From Phlebotomus papatasi (lineage: Eukaryota; Arthropoda; Insecta; Diptera; Psychodidae), in assembly GCF_024763615.1 (NCBI RefSeq), contig NC_077223.1, positions 16,368,001 through 16,432,000 on the forward strand: 64,000 nt of DNA, written 5' to 3'. The position numbers were made by a program, and so were the translations under genes. This document shows, piece after piece, positions 45,261 to 57,458 of this stretch. A model generated the notes under the pieces. It was given only the letters and a program-made list of their open reading frames with translations. It did not search any database and was not told the origin of the DNA. Position 1 is the first letter of the stretch. Every line of letters begins with the position of its first letter.

Positions 45261-46300
45261 CGGTAAGTGTGCCAAATTTCGGCATAGTTGCATATAAGCA
45301 CCGAAGTCCTAAGTTCGAAATGAAATATTTTTAATTCATATTGATATTTTTTGTTACTTCCTTTTCGGAAGAATTATGTGGAACCTTGAAAACTAGTTTA
45401 TCAACTTTGTTTTCTTTAAATCACTTCCTAAAATATTGAAAAATTAAAAAAAAATATTGACATTGCTTTGGGTAGTATTCCGGCCACTTTGAGTGAAATA
45501 CCGGCCACCTTTTTTCTGACCACCTTTTGTGACGCAACGGATAGAAAATTTCAAAACGTCAAACGGAACGAGTTTAATACGTTTATATGACCCACAAACC
45601 CTGAGATCTTCCGCATAATTTGTCCTGATGACCTGAAGAGATGCATCTCAAATTTACGAGCAGATTCCCGTAGCAATTTGCCCTTCCTGAACTCTTCCAA
45701 GTCCCTTTCCACATCATCTTTTTCATAGAAGAGATGGTTTTTTTCTCTGGACATTGTAGAATTCAGAAATTGAAAAAAAAAACATAAAATGAATGAGAAA
45801 TTTAGGAAAGCAAAAGATGTTGCCGGAATAGGCAACACTACCTCACCGGAGAGACGCTCACAAAGTATATGCTTTTCTACGCGAAATACAGGATCAAGCT
45901 GGGAAATTTTAACCGAAATTTAAAGATTTATTCACTATTAACATAAACAGAAACAATCTTTAAAGAAAACTAATCAATTTTCATTAAAAAACACCGAAGG
46001 AAAACCTTTGCAGTTCACCACAAATCACAAGACTGCTAGAAACACAATCGATCTGTCACATTTTTTTGTAAGACTCTTTCCACACTGAGTTTTTACAACG
46101 CAATTTAAATTCAAATTATACCTAAAATTTGACGGTCTTTGTGTTAATACATCCTAAAATGAAGACATATTTAAAAACAAAATGAATTCATTGACTATTC
46201 GAAGATTACATACATCATTTTAATTAACTAATTTGCGTGGCCGAAATTACACTCAAAGTGGCCGAAATTAGAAGTTGGCCGAAATTTGGCACACTTCCCC
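45261..46300 (-). mobile_element. Family A pogo-like element, copy A2 (1040 bp)
   Basis: Left end GGTAAGTGTGCCAAATTTCG, right end complement of GAAATTTGGCACACTTCCCC, TA at 45259-45260 and 46301-46302. About 620 bp longer than A1 and A4 and collinear with A3 (57459-58497). GTGGCCGAAAT-type motifs recur near both ends. It carries a transposase N-terminal ORF on the minus strand. Confidence 0.85.
45551..45754 (-). pseudogene. pogo-like transposase N-terminal ORF in A2 (67 codons)
   Basis: The frame begins MSREKNHLFYEKDDVERDLE, continues EFRKGKLLRESARKFEM and stops soon after. Y-E-K-D-D-V-E-x-x-L-E-E-x-R-K-G-K-x-x-R-E-S-A-R-K-F fits the HTH_psq pattern of pogo/CENP-B-type transposases through the second helix. 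I chose this ATG because the A3 copy starts at the same codon; the frame is also open further upstream. The rest of the transposase is absent. Confidence 0.6.
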
Positions 46301-46398
46301 TATTACTTACATATTATTAGATACATTAAATAAATTTCAACATTTTGACAAAAGTGTCAATAGGGGTTCCCTGTCGAAGAGGTGTTCATTTGACCCTA

Positions 46399-47882
46399 GC
46401 ACCATGATGTATATTTCGGTCGACAATCTGCAAGAATGGCGCTCGAAGTGTCTTTTGTCCTTAGAGGAGAAAGGATCTTTAATCCTATGGCTATGGGACA
46501 AAATCTGCACGTAGAGCGATTTTTGCTTCTCGAACTGTAAAAGGCATCACAATGGTCGAAAACTCACCAAAAAACTTAGACTTCTTCAAGAACAACACTT
46601 CTGGGATTCTGATTAATTCATTGAACATTGAAATCATTAAAAACTTTCAAAATTTTTAAACCACTACTGAACAGTAGAAATCACCAAGGTGAACTGGTAT
46701 TGATTTTGAAAATTGTGAACTTTGAGCATTTAATTTAAACGATTTTACAATAACCCAAGAATCGAATATAATTTTACAGATATTTTATTAGGAAGTATCT
46801 ATCAGGAATTTTCGTGTAATAGTTTAAATTTCAAAATAGATGAGCTCATGGGAATATTCTCTAGCTATTTCACAGACTTGTGAAATATTCTTCAACTGCA
46901 ATCTCTCCTGAGAAAATGCACTCATAAGTAAATTCCAGGAAGACCCAAATAGATAAGATTTATCAGAAAGTGGTTTTCTAAATGAGCTTCCACGGTTTTG
47001 GTATTTAGTTAGGTGTTTGTCCAATGGGAAAGGTGGTGTGGGTGACTTCGGGAAGGCAGAAAAGTGGGGCAATTATGTGCGCCTCGGTGGATCCAGTGCA
47101 GAAAGTGTCCTGGACAAATGGCTGATGTGCGAGTGGAAGACAAACAAGGCAGACTCATTCATCTGGAGTTGCCCCTTCGGTGTCTCGCTGACAGGCAAAA
47201 GAGGAAGGCGAATGAGTGACATTTATGTGCTCCACGCCGTCACGGTGGCTGATGGAGTGGCTCTGTTGTTTGCCTCGATTGTTGCTCCAGCGTGGATTTT
47301 CTTGTCTCTAGGAACATCACCACAGTGAATTGTCACTGAGAAAGCCACACCATATTCCACATCTTGATTCACATACTGATATATTGCTAACTGAGAGCCC
47401 ACCACCCACCCACCTCCTCATGCACAATTAATAGTGAGACAATTTCAGCGATTTACTGCGCCGAAACAATCTGACTCTTGCGGACAAAAGCAATTAAATT
47501 CATGTCGAGCATCCAGTGAAATGACTCAATTTCATACCACACTCATGGGATTATCTCTTGTACCTCCAACTCTCCAGCTCTCGTGGGATTTTGTGGTAGA
47601 GCAGCTCATCTTTTGATTATCACCGACAAATGCTTGACTTTGCCCCATAGAGCAACCCCTCAATTTTGAGGCGTCTCGGCGGAAAGTTAATCCGTCGAGA
47701 GACTGTCTAAATCCACCCTCTTATCTGGCATTTATTTGCCAGAAGAAAGTTAAATATTCGTTAAATTTGAAGAATAATCCTGATTTTAAATTGCCTTTAA
47801 GTTTAAAATTTTCTAACGATCTGTATTTCAATTTCATCGAAAATTCCGAAATATTTTGACATACGTCAGATTGACATTCAAA
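46399..47882. other. Unassigned region, 46.4-47.9 kb
   Basis: 47.0-47.7 kb is less A+T-rich and apparently single-copy, with a 103-codon ORF (47017-47328) that has no recognisable domain and is opposed by a 60-codon ORF. Nothing else was recognised. Confidence 0.4.
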
Positions 47883-47886
47883 TTAA

Positions 47887-48030
47887 CCCTTTAAGGACGA
47901 AAGGTTCAAAATTGTGGGTCAGAAAAAATCACTTCTGTAATTTTTTGGGATATCGATGCTCGAATCTTGCTTAATAACTTAATAACTTTTTAGGGTGTTA
48001 ATGTTTTTGAAACAAGACAGCAAAGTTTAA
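47887..48030 (+). mobile_element. Partial TTAA-type element related to K
   Basis: TTAA (47883-47886) followed by CCCTTTAAGGACGAAAGG is a K-like left terminus with an unrelated interior. No right end could be found before the next K copy begins at 48035 in the same orientation. Confidence 0.4.
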
Positions 48031-48034
48031 TTAA

Positions 48035-48189
48035 CCCTTTAACGACGAGACACTTTTTACGGACTGAAAATCAACAATAAAAATTAAACTGAGAAACATA
48101 ATCAATCATATGTCTTACATCTAATCTTGGAAAGTCCAACAGAGTCTGATTCGGTGTATTTTTGCTTCTATGAACGATAGGAACAAATA
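48035..48189 (+). mobile_element. Family K TTAA-type MITE, copy K4 (right part lost)
   Basis: TTAA (48031-48034) then CCCTTTAACGACGAGACACT, matching K2 through GTCTGATTCGGTG to GAACGATAGGAACAAA. Similarity passes directly into a family L fragment at about 48190. Confidence 0.7.
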
Positions 48190-48580
48190 CTGAATGTATT
48201 ATTTTCATAACATTGTCTAAAATAATTCAGTTTGGACATTTTCAAGTGGGTGGCGAGAAGTGGTAACATAACTGGCGAAAAGTGGTAAAAAGTGGCGACG
48301 AAGTGGTTATTTTTGCATTGTTAATAAAAATGGGTTTTTAAGTAGTCCAGCGTTAAATTAGAGGACTATTTGCTTGGCGAAACTAGAGCCAATACATCTA
48401 AGTAGTTTTGTATCAAATTTGAGTTATCTTGTAATAAAAGTTCAAAAGTTATAATAAAATTAATTTCTCTTTTTCCTAAACATGGCGATAAGTGGTTTCA
48501 AGGGGTCAAAAGGGGTCAAAAGTTATAATAAAATAAACTTAACTTTTTCCTAAAATTGGCGAAAAGTGGTTACTCCACCC
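48190..48580 (+). mobile_element. Family L element, copy L2 (left part lost)
   Basis: Matches the right-hand 320 bp of L1 (GTGGCGAGAAGTGGTAACAT, the AAGTAGTCCA motif, CATGGCGATAAGTGGT). It then contains a partial tandem duplication of the last 60 bp (second TTATAATAAAAT and AAAAGTGGTTAC) before the CCACCC end and TA (48581-48582). Confidence 0.75.
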
Positions 48581-48582
48581 TA

Positions 48583-50639
48583 TAATATAAGGAAATAAAG
48601 TATTGTCAAACTGAAAAATATCCTGCATTTGATAAACTTTCAGGCAGATCTTTTGAATTCTTAACATAAAAATTGTTTTTAAAATAATAATTGTTTGAAT
48701 ACTTTTATTTTTATTTTTGCATTTTTTACTACTTTGCCTGAGTGTATTTGTAGTCAATTTTTTAACCTATCTGAATTGGTTTATTTAGAAGATTTTTATT
48801 GATTTTTTTTCTTATTTTAATTTTTTGAATGCTTAGGCTATTGAGAATTTTTTGACATAACCTAAAATTAAAAAGATTTAGATAATGATGACTGAAACTA
48901 ATGTATACCCATGAAGCAAAATATGCTTCAATATAGTTATTAAGGGTCTCTAAAAGAATAAGAAGTAATAGAAAAGGGACTTCAAGAAGATAATGGGCCT
49001 GTGACGCCTGTAATGTTTGATTTATTCTGGAGAAGAAAATGTTTATTAGGTAAGATTTCGCAAAAGTACTTTAAAATTATCCAATTGATCAATGTAAAAT
49101 CATCTTATTGAATTCATGAATGTAGGAATATTGCGATGTCTATTTTTGAAGAGACATTTCAGTATTGCCATCGGCAAAACTCAAGCCGTTATTCCTTTAC
49201 AAAATGCTAAATTAAAATTTAGGCAAAAAACTCATTAAAAACCCATGAACAATAGGTGTTTTTTCTATCAATTCATTGTTTCTTCAAGAGACCAAAGAAT
49301 ATAGAAATCCTTCCAAGAAGACGATGAGATGGGGAAAAAGTTGATTGCCTAGAAGATGGACAATTTGACCGTGAACGAAGCGTGGGTATTTGCAGAAATG
49401 ATGCCTCCGTGACCCTTTCAGCATCAAATTCTCAATTTAAAAATTCTTCACACTCATTAATAAAGAGCCGTGGATGTTTCGTGGTGGTAAATGTGAGTCC
49501 ATTTAGGCAGCACAATTTGAATGATTTAACGCCCCTTTTCAGTGATTTATAGCCTCCAGGTCGAGTCAGAAGCTCTTGTGTGTGAAAAAATACCGTCCCC
49601 CCATTGAAAGCAAAGTGAGATTTGAAAAAAAAATCCTCAAATAATTATAAATGGAGTTTTTTTTCTGAATGGGATTCAGAGTCTCTTAATTATTCTCGGC
49701 AGTTTGAAATGCAGTACTAGTGACTGGAGAAATTTTATGGTTGATTGGGAAGACTGTGAAATGCAGAGAAAAACTGTTTGGAATGAGTCTCATGTTTCCC
49801 TTCGAGGAGATGCCGAGGGAAAGATGTCACAATGAGACAAATCAGATGACAAAATACCAAGAAATGTCTGAGAGGTTGTTTTTTTGCTTAGGCAGGAAGT
49901 CCTTTTGAGTTGTGTCGTGGTAACTCTTTTTGCGGTATGCGTCCTAAAATAATATTGTGATACATAGTGATCAATCAAGTTAGGTCAAATTGCCTCGAAT
50001 TTGACTCAATTTCGAGCACTACTGGAGGCGGATTCCCAAGTAGCAATTTCTGGCACAATCCTATCGAAACAACAAGACCTATGTGCAAATATAGAGAAAA
50101 ATATTTTTTTATGTTAAACTGAACATAAAGAGCTTCATACTGCTAATAAAGTTAAAGATAGAGTTATTATAAAATAAAGGCAATATTGATTCGACACAAT
50201 TTCTGCATTTAGCCACACTATGCACAAATTGTGCACAGCATTATACACATTTTCGGGCTCGAAAAAAAACTCGCGAAATAGCATTACGCATAGAGAAAAT
50301 TTGCATACCCGCAGGGGCTTTCTTTTGAATAAATCGGACGTAGAACGAATTTCGCGCGGAGTAAAAGTAGTTCAAACAAAAAGATTCAACTGTATTCAAC
50401 TGTTGAAATGCATTAACAAACAGTACTTTTAGGCCAGAGTTCTTCAATAAATGGATAGAATATTTAAAAAAAATTCTCTAATAAAAGAAATTAAAGTTTT
50501 ATTCTGAAAAAGTAGCAAAATGTTTTCAAATCTCCTGCGTCGCAACATAGTATACATTCAGGCGTATTTCAAAAATGATTTCATAAATTCACTCCCAAGG
50601 GTAGGGAAACTTACTTAATTGTTTGTGCATAATTCCGTC
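48583..50639. other. Unassigned region, 48.6-50.6 kb
   Basis: No gene, RNA or repeat pair recognised. The 49.3-49.9 kb part is less A+T-rich. ORFs near 49720-49978 and 50220-50447 occur as opposite-strand pairs, which argues against coding. Confidence 0.4.
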
Positions 50640-50778
50640 AGGTGCATAATCCCGAAGGACTTAATGCCGGGACTGAGTGTAAAGGATAGTTGCCAGGACT
50701 GGAGGAGGTTGGTGCGAGAGGTCCGGTGCTTTAAAGAGATGTTGCAGCCAGCTAAGTAAGTATAAGTAAGTATTTATT
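50640..50778 (+). pseudogene. Extreme 3' end of a LINE with (TAAG)n-type tail
   Basis: A frame ends DWRRLVREVRCFKEMLQPAK and then TAA at about 50761, resembling the last residues of insect LINE ORF2 (D-R-x-x-W-R-x-L). It is followed by TAAGTAAGTATAAGTAAG. Its tail matches the LINE ending at 16546, so the two probably belong to related families. Only about 140 bp survive. Confidence 0.55.
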
Positions 50779-51086
50779 TCAAACTGTCACACACCGAGGA
50801 CTTAGGATCATCGATTACAGGTCCCTAGCGTAAATTTCCTTTACCTAATCCTTTATTGCAAAATTTTACAGGCTAAATATTCCCGAGGGTCAGTCTGAGT
50901 ATATTTGGGCCGTAAGATTTTTATACTTTTGTGTGGTCTTTTTTTTCTCTTTGCCCCTCTGAAACACTGAGGAAATCGCAAAATTCCTAATTATAAATGA
51001 TTCCAAAACTTTCCATTTTACTTTACAACTCTTCTGTGGTACATTTTAACATAGGGATTCTTAAAAATACTTCTCATATTATGTAG

Positions 51087-51345
51087 CCCAAGAAGCAAAA
51101 TAGCTGCCTTATAGAACAAAGTATTAAACAAGTATTTTAGTGCACTTTTAAAAGACTTAAAGTGAGAATTTTCTGTTGAAATTCCTATAGAAGCTTTTAA
51201 GATTCTTAAGAGTGCGCCACTTTACTTATAGTAATCTCAGTGATGGAATCAGAAGCGTTATAAGCAAATAAAAAGATTTTTGGTTCTATAATGCCTTACT
51301 TGGGGAATTCTACAAGACTATATTAAGAAAAAATTTCTTCTTGGG
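51087..51345 (+). mobile_element. Family E MITE, copy E2 (259 bp)
   Basis: Inverted ends CCCAAGAAGCAAAATAGC and the complement of GAAAAAATTTCTTCTTGGG. The arms also share TATAGAAC / GTTCTATA. Complete, unlike E1. No coding capacity; target duplication not resolved. Confidence 0.75.
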
Positions 51346-52433
51346 AGAGTATGTGTTACTAAAATATTATCACATGATTACTCATCTGTGCTACTTGGGA
51401 TGAGTAGAATGGAGTTTGTGGCTGGGGGATGATTTAGCTCCAGGACTCTTGAAGGTGTGGGTGGTAAGCCATATCGAGAACCAATAGAGGTCACACGCTG
51501 TGCCCAACCTACTCAAGATTATGGTTAAAGTTTGAAGAGAGAAACCTCACCCTTGACTTTAGGAAAATGAGGGATGTTATCAATTCTTAAAAATCTGGAA
51601 ATTGAGCCGAAAGGCGAGAAATGTGGAGGATGTTTGGAGAAACATGGTTTGTCACTTTGCATCCCAATCTCTGTGTGAGTCCAAAAGTGACTCTCTTGTC
51701 ACACTCGAAGACCTCTAAGGCGAGGAAGTATCTCTGGAGTTTTTTTTTGTTTGGGTAAACCCAAAAGCCATCCTCGAAACAAGACATTTTTTTGTTCATC
51801 AGCTCATTTTCTCTCTTTCTTCGGCCATTCTTTTAGTCAGGCTCTTTTCTGACTCTGCAATTTGTCACCCTGGGCATACACAAGAAGTATCCCGCGGGAT
51901 GTTCCTTTGTTGGTCCCATTGTCATGACCATCAGAGACGAATACCACAGGCACATATAGAATATTTTATGACACATTTTTCTCAGACCCCCTCCTATCCG
52001 CGCACTATCTTATCATCATCTTCAGACATTGCTCTTATTTCATTCCACGATATTTCTTCTGAGCCTTTTGTTCACCTCTTTGTCTATCCACCCGCCGAGA
52101 GCTAATGTTTTGTGGATGGATAGCAGGACAATGAGACCGTGTGAAGATGTTGAGGGCGTGAGATGGACACCAAAATGACCACAAACGAGCTCCATGATGC
52201 GGAGGAAATATCCTCTTCATACCCAATAGAGAACGAAACAAAGGGGATTTGGCAGGAAATCAGTTGAATCACCAGCAAAATATCCCTTTTTTTCACAATA
52301 CACCATGTGCAATTCTAATACCACCCACAGAGTGGACAAAAACAGAGTTGATCAAGGTTATGTAGAGGTTCTTAAGATAAGGATATTGTTTCTGAAATTT
52401 ATATTTTAAATTTTTGAAGTACAAAACTGGTGT
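51346..52433. other. Unassigned single-copy-like region, 51.3-52.4 kb
   Basis: Less A+T-rich; ORFs of 60-70 codons overlap on both strands. No recognised gene. Confidence 0.4.
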
Positions 52434-52745
52434 TTTTTTTAAAGGGAATGGTAAAATCCAAGCGCCTGGCAAGTTGACCTTTTTTATATGGAGCTATTTG
52501 AAGCCAATTCCTAAATTGATCTCGGACTCAGCTCACAGTGCTCCAAGGAAAAAATTTATTTAAACAAAAATTTAGTATATTTATCCCTCCATACGGAAAG
52601 TTATCTTATAATACGGAAAAACTTCTCACTTTTTAAATGTTTAGCATAACGATCACGAGTGCAGAAAAATTCCCATACGCATTTGTATGTGAAAGTAAGA
52701 AATTGGTTTCAACTTTGAAGGCCACTCGCCGGGGACTAGGTAAAA
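52434..52745 (-). mobile_element. Family N element, copy N2 (partial, reverse)
   Basis: Reverse complement of N1 from TTTTTTATATGGAGCTATTT to GGCCACTCGCCGGGGACTAG, including AGCTCACAGTGCTCC and TATCCCTCCATACGG. The GGGGAAACTGGGG end is not intact. Confidence 0.65.
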
Positions 52746-53268
52746 TCTATATAGGCAGAGTAGATGAATTTTGTAAATACAGACACTGATAAACTTTGAG
52801 AGTCTTTGTAGAAAAAGCCTCTATCCTTCCGAAAAATCATTGATTTAACAACGAAACGCAAGAACGGTTAAAGCGATCTTGATGAAATTCGGTATAGAGT
52901 CAGTGTAGGACTTAAACTTTTTATTTATGAATACCACCCCCTTCATTCACTTCCCAATTCTAGTAGCTCCCTACAAAATGAGAGTATTTTGCCTAATAAC
53001 TCCTTTCTGAAAAGAGGTGGAATGTTGAAATTCGGCGTTGTTCCGGAATAAAAGTTATTACCTTTGCTGAAATATCTTTTTCATGATACAAATACAAATA
53101 GGTTTCATTCATGGTGAAAGATTGGACCATTTTCCTCTTTGTCCTTTCTTAAGAAAATCCAAAATTCGTTCGGTTAAGATGAGGTAATTTAGAATTACGT
53201 CAATTTTGAATTTTTTAGATCTTCTTACTGTTTCAAATGGCCAAAGATAAAAGGGATACCACGAAGAA
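52746..53268. other. Unassigned region, 52.7-53.3 kb
   Basis: No gene or repeat recognised. Confidence 0.4.
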
Positions 53269-53271
53269 GTA

Positions 53272-55016
53272 GGGGAAGCCGCGCTACCTTCGGACGATTT
53301 ATGATTCGCACAATTTTTTTTTCAATGTGTTACAAATGAATTTAGTCCATTACACTATCCAACAAATTGACAACTTTTTTCTGTCTCAGAGGTCCCACAT
53401 GGTACGTTTGATAGAGTCGAGTCCCCTGATCAAGAATATGGTTTTGGTTTTTCTCCTATACATCACAATTTTTTTTTAATAATAGTTTAATATTTTTTCT
53501 GCTTTGCCTTACATTATCCGTTCTATCTCAGGTACTGGTGGACGGAACTTAAAAAATGTGGGTCCGTTGGAAAGGTCATTAGTTGTGCTTCAACTTTGCT
53601 AATAACAAAAAACTTTGTAAAACCACTCTTTCATGGTGTAAAATTAGAGTTTCTCTAAAAATTACCAAAACAGTGGTCTTAAAATGAGGTTTTAAAAATT
53701 TGTATAAAATAAACTAAACAAAATATTAAAAATCCATTGACACCAGACGATAGGCACCACTTAGGACTACAATTTTGCTCATCTAAGACATCGCGCTCCG
53801 ATCACTCTAAATGCCTCATTTGTTGGTTTTTGTCATTTTCCAAAAATATAAAATCCCTAATTTCAGCAAATTTCTCAGATATTTTTGAAAAATTATTTTG
53901 AAGCATAATGTAAACATACAAAAATGTTGAGATTCTTCTTCAACTCGATCGGAAGATCATCAACGTGATTTTTATTCACATCTCCAAGCACCCCTCAGCC
54001 ACAAGAAGGAGCCCCTTAACTCCCTTTAGAGTACAATCTTTGTTATATGTAGAAAATACATCAGCGAAAATGACGCATATGTATATATCAATGACCTTAG
54101 ATCATACTTCTCTAGAATTTTTGAACTTACTTTTCTAGAAATTACCTCTTCCAGAAAGTATTAAAAGAGTATCAAGTTTTTTTAATCAACTGTTCTTCTA
54201 GCATTTTATTTACGGCGGGAAAATGAAATTAGTGCAGTGTTATACGAGAATATATTGAAATTAAACTGCACTAGAATTAAAATAAATGGATGGATGGAAA
54301 TAAATAGAAATAATGTTAAAAAATATTAAGGAATAAAAAAGATATTTCTTACTTAATCTCTGAGAAATTTGCTGAAATTAGGGATTTTATATTTTTGGAA
54401 AATGACAAAAACCAACAAATGAGGCATTTAGAGTGATCGGAGCGCGATGTCTTAGATGAGCAAAATTGTAGTCCTAAGTGGTGCCTATCGTCTGGTGTCA
54501 ATGGATTTTTAATATTTTGCTTAGTTTATTTTATACAAATTTTTAAAACCTCATTTTAAGACCACTGTTTTGGTAATTTTTAGAGAAACTCTAATTTTAC
54601 ACCATGAAAGAGTGGTTTTACAAAGTTTTTTGTTATTAGCAAAGTTGAAGCACAACTAATGACCTTTCCAACGGACCCACATTTTTTAAGTTCCGTCCAC
54701 CAGTACCTGAGATAGAACGGATAATGTAAGGCAAAGCAGAAAAAATATTAAACTATTATTAAAAAAAAATTGTGACGTATAGGAGAAAAACCAAAACCAT
54801 ATTCTTGATCAGGAGACTCGACTCTATCAAACGTACCATGTGGGACCTCTGAGACAAAAACCGTGTTGCATAGTGTTATATAATATTATATTTTAATAGC
54901 TAGTTAATAGCTTATTTTTTTAATAGCTAGCTGAAATCCATAAGGAACATAGAGAAAAAAATGAATTGTCCGAAGCTTGAGTCGTTCAAAGGTAGTGCCG
55001 ATAGTGCGCTTTCCCC
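53272..55016 (+). mobile_element. Family B MITE, copy B3, split by a foldback element
   Basis: Left 80 bp (GGGGAAGCCGCGCTACCTTC ... CAATGTGTTACAAATGAA) and right 140 bp (ATATTATATTTTAATAGC ... GTGCGCTTTCCCC) together correspond to a family B MITE; TA at 53270-53271 and 55017-55018. The join corresponds to the TTATAATATT stretch of B1 read in reverse. Confidence 0.8.
53353..54875 (+). mobile_element. 1.5-kb foldback element with 520-bp inverted arms
   Basis: Arms 53353-53880 and 54355-54875 are almost perfect complements (for example GGTCCCACATGGTACGTTTG, ACATCGCGCTCCGATCACTC, CCCTAATTTCAGCAAATTTC), around a 474-bp loop. The tips are CACTATCCAACA and, reading inward from the right, CACTATGCAACA. 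TTA flanks both sides (53350-53352 and 54876-54878). The high arm identity suggests recent insertion or ongoing gene conversion. There is no recognisable ORF in the loop. The superfamily is not settled. Confidence 0.85.
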
Positions 55017-55018
55017 TA

Positions 55019-57456
55019 CAAGGCTTCACATTCGATAGTACTTCATTGTTTTTCTGTTAGCCATCGAAAACTGTTCGGAAATCTCAAAGTTCCAAATTAG
55101 ACTAGAATTACCAAAGACTAGAAGAAGATTATAAGTCAAATTGTTTGATAAAAGGTTATTTTAAAACCTATATTGTTAATGGAAAATTATCTAACACTCA
55201 ATTTGTATAAAATTTTATAGTTAATGTTAATCCTTAATCTGTAGTTTCTGCAAGTCTGGCGGATGTTTGCAAAAAAGTGAGTATGATTTTTCCGGTGGAA
55301 AACACCACTGGAGGCCATCCGGAAGAGAGGAATAAATTGCGACACCCAAATACGAGAGTGAAAATGAAAGCGACAGGCGAAAAAGAGATCTCATCCCCTG
55401 CACAACCTTAAATGGACATTTTCGCAGGACCTTTCGAGTGAAAAATGTTAATCTGCAGGAATTGATGTCTGCCATGCATAGAATTAGCATAAATTTGTGT
55501 ATTTGATTGCGTATACAATTCCATGAATTTCCACCCCTAGTCTCCATTAACACAAAATCCCCGAAATTCCCTTGTCTCTCTGACTGTTTCGCGATCCCCC
55601 TCGAACAAACACGCCAACAATGGTGCTCCGGAGGGAATTTCGTGTCGAAGTCAGACAACATCCCTCTATGGACTTCCGCCTTGGGATTTACTTGCTTCGT
55701 ATTTTCCGAGGGATCACTGAAGCCTGAATTCCACAACAGAAATCCTCAAACTATCCATGAAGCTTGAGCTCTAGTGAAATATTTTCAGGGAAAATTGGGT
55801 ACATTTCCCCACAAACCATCCCCCTATTTTCGCATTGACAGACATTGGCAATAAATTTGTGGAATTAACTGAATTATCACGATGATTTTCTCTAGGAACA
55901 ATCCAAATTGGAGAAAATCACATTCCACAATTCAAACCCCATTAAACCCTTTCTCCGTACCTGGCATGATTTGTAGCTAAGGAAAAAATTCAATTTTCGC
56001 CACAAGACGAAAAAAAATCCATTAAGGTTTAGAGATAAGGTGAGATTAATTTTCTGCACATTTTCATCTATTCGTCCAAGGAAGAAACCTTCATTGAAAA
56101 ATGATTTAAGACTTGAAAACAGCGGAGACAGACCTAATTTATCTACCTATACGCCTTTCTAACGTGCTAAATTAATATTTTAGTTCCAGGGTATATCGGC
56201 AAATAGGCGAACAAAAGTGCAATTTAGTTTAATTTATATATTTTGCGAAAAGCTTTACAGCAATGTTTCAAATTTTATCTCACTGAAAACTGCTAATGCA
56301 CGCTGTTGTTCACTGCAATTTCATCGATACTAAATATCTCTCCAAATGCATTTGAATTTTGAATTCTATCAAAAATTGCCATCAGGATTTTCGGATTCAA
56401 TACACACATGCGTTGGGCACGTTGAGCATGTCAATAAAAAATAATAGTTTATTTGTTAAATAAAGAGAATAATTTTTGGAGGATTTAGTATTTCATAAAA
56501 AAACAAATTGTGTTCGTTTGTATTTTGAGTGCCTCTGCAAATCCAAAAAAGTTTTTCTCAGAATTAGTTTATTTAATTGTTTATTTTTGATTATTGAATT
56601 TTTATTAGTTTTATTTTCACATTTTTTTTTAGAATATTACTTGTATATTTTCCATTTCGACTGCTTTCATCGCTGTTATTTAAGATATCGATTATAATGA
56701 TATCGAAATAATGTTGTTCTGAATGTTAAAGAAGATATTTCGAAATGGTTAGAGATTTTCTTTAATGCTTCTGTATCCTCATCTTCGATACTTTTATCGA
56801 AATTTAACCATTTAATTAACAAATAGCAGGTCGGTTTAGTGAGTTGGGTGAGACTCTTTACAATCTCTTTTAAGGTGTTAGACTAGACAATGTAAGATAA
56901 TTCTTGCTCTAATATTGTCGGTTTTATTAAAATCAAGATTGCCAAAAGACATTTAATCTGTTTTAAAATTAAAGAGGGATAACCCTACTGTAATTAGGTC
57001 TGAAAGGGCCATTGGACGAGAAATTCACGATCTATTCATACTGAGATAAGGTTCATCCACATTGACCATTTAATTCTCACCAACACCCTTGCAAATACCT
57101 CTATTCTTGTAAAATTGATATGTTTTATTGCAATTCTTACACAATTTCTCAATTATTATGCCAGGTTTGGTGTTCATATTTTAAAAATAAAATAAAATTA
57201 ATATCTAAAAAATAATAAATAATTTAATAAAATGTAACATGTAATACTTGAACGGCTTAATCGATAAATAATATTCTATAATCTTAATTTTTGTTTTTTA
57301 TTTGTTCTTTATTTTATAAAACAGTAATGTGGATTCTAATTACCGTAGGTGGATGCGGGTAACTTTTGACTCTGGGTGTGATTTTGCTATCCTGCTATTC
57401 ATAGCCTTGTCTTTAATTCCAAAACTAGCATTGTCTTCATTGATCCTATCTACTAT
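55019..57456. other. Unassigned region, 55.0-57.5 kb
   Basis: Contains the window's longest ORF (169 codons, 55227-55736 minus), which is opposed by an 86-codon ORF on the plus strand and has no domain I recognise. 55.2-56.1 kb is less A+T-rich and single-copy-like; the rest is A+T-rich without recognised repeats. Confidence 0.4.
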
Positions 57457-57458
57457 AG

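Larger units (their letters stand above)
45156..46396 (+). mobile_element. Family T element interrupted by family A copy A2
   Basis: Inverted ends GGGTGAAAGGAACACCTATT and, reading inward from the right, GGGTCAAATGAACACCTCTT; both continue to a TATTGACAC motif. TA at 45154-45155 and 46397-46398. Removing A2 (45261-46300) leaves about 200 bp, a typical MITE. Confidence 0.7.

Noticed and set aside
55227..55736. 169-codon minus-strand ORF, the longest in the window
   Set aside because: No recognisable domain, an 86-codon ORF opposes it on the other strand, and no splice or promoter context supports it.
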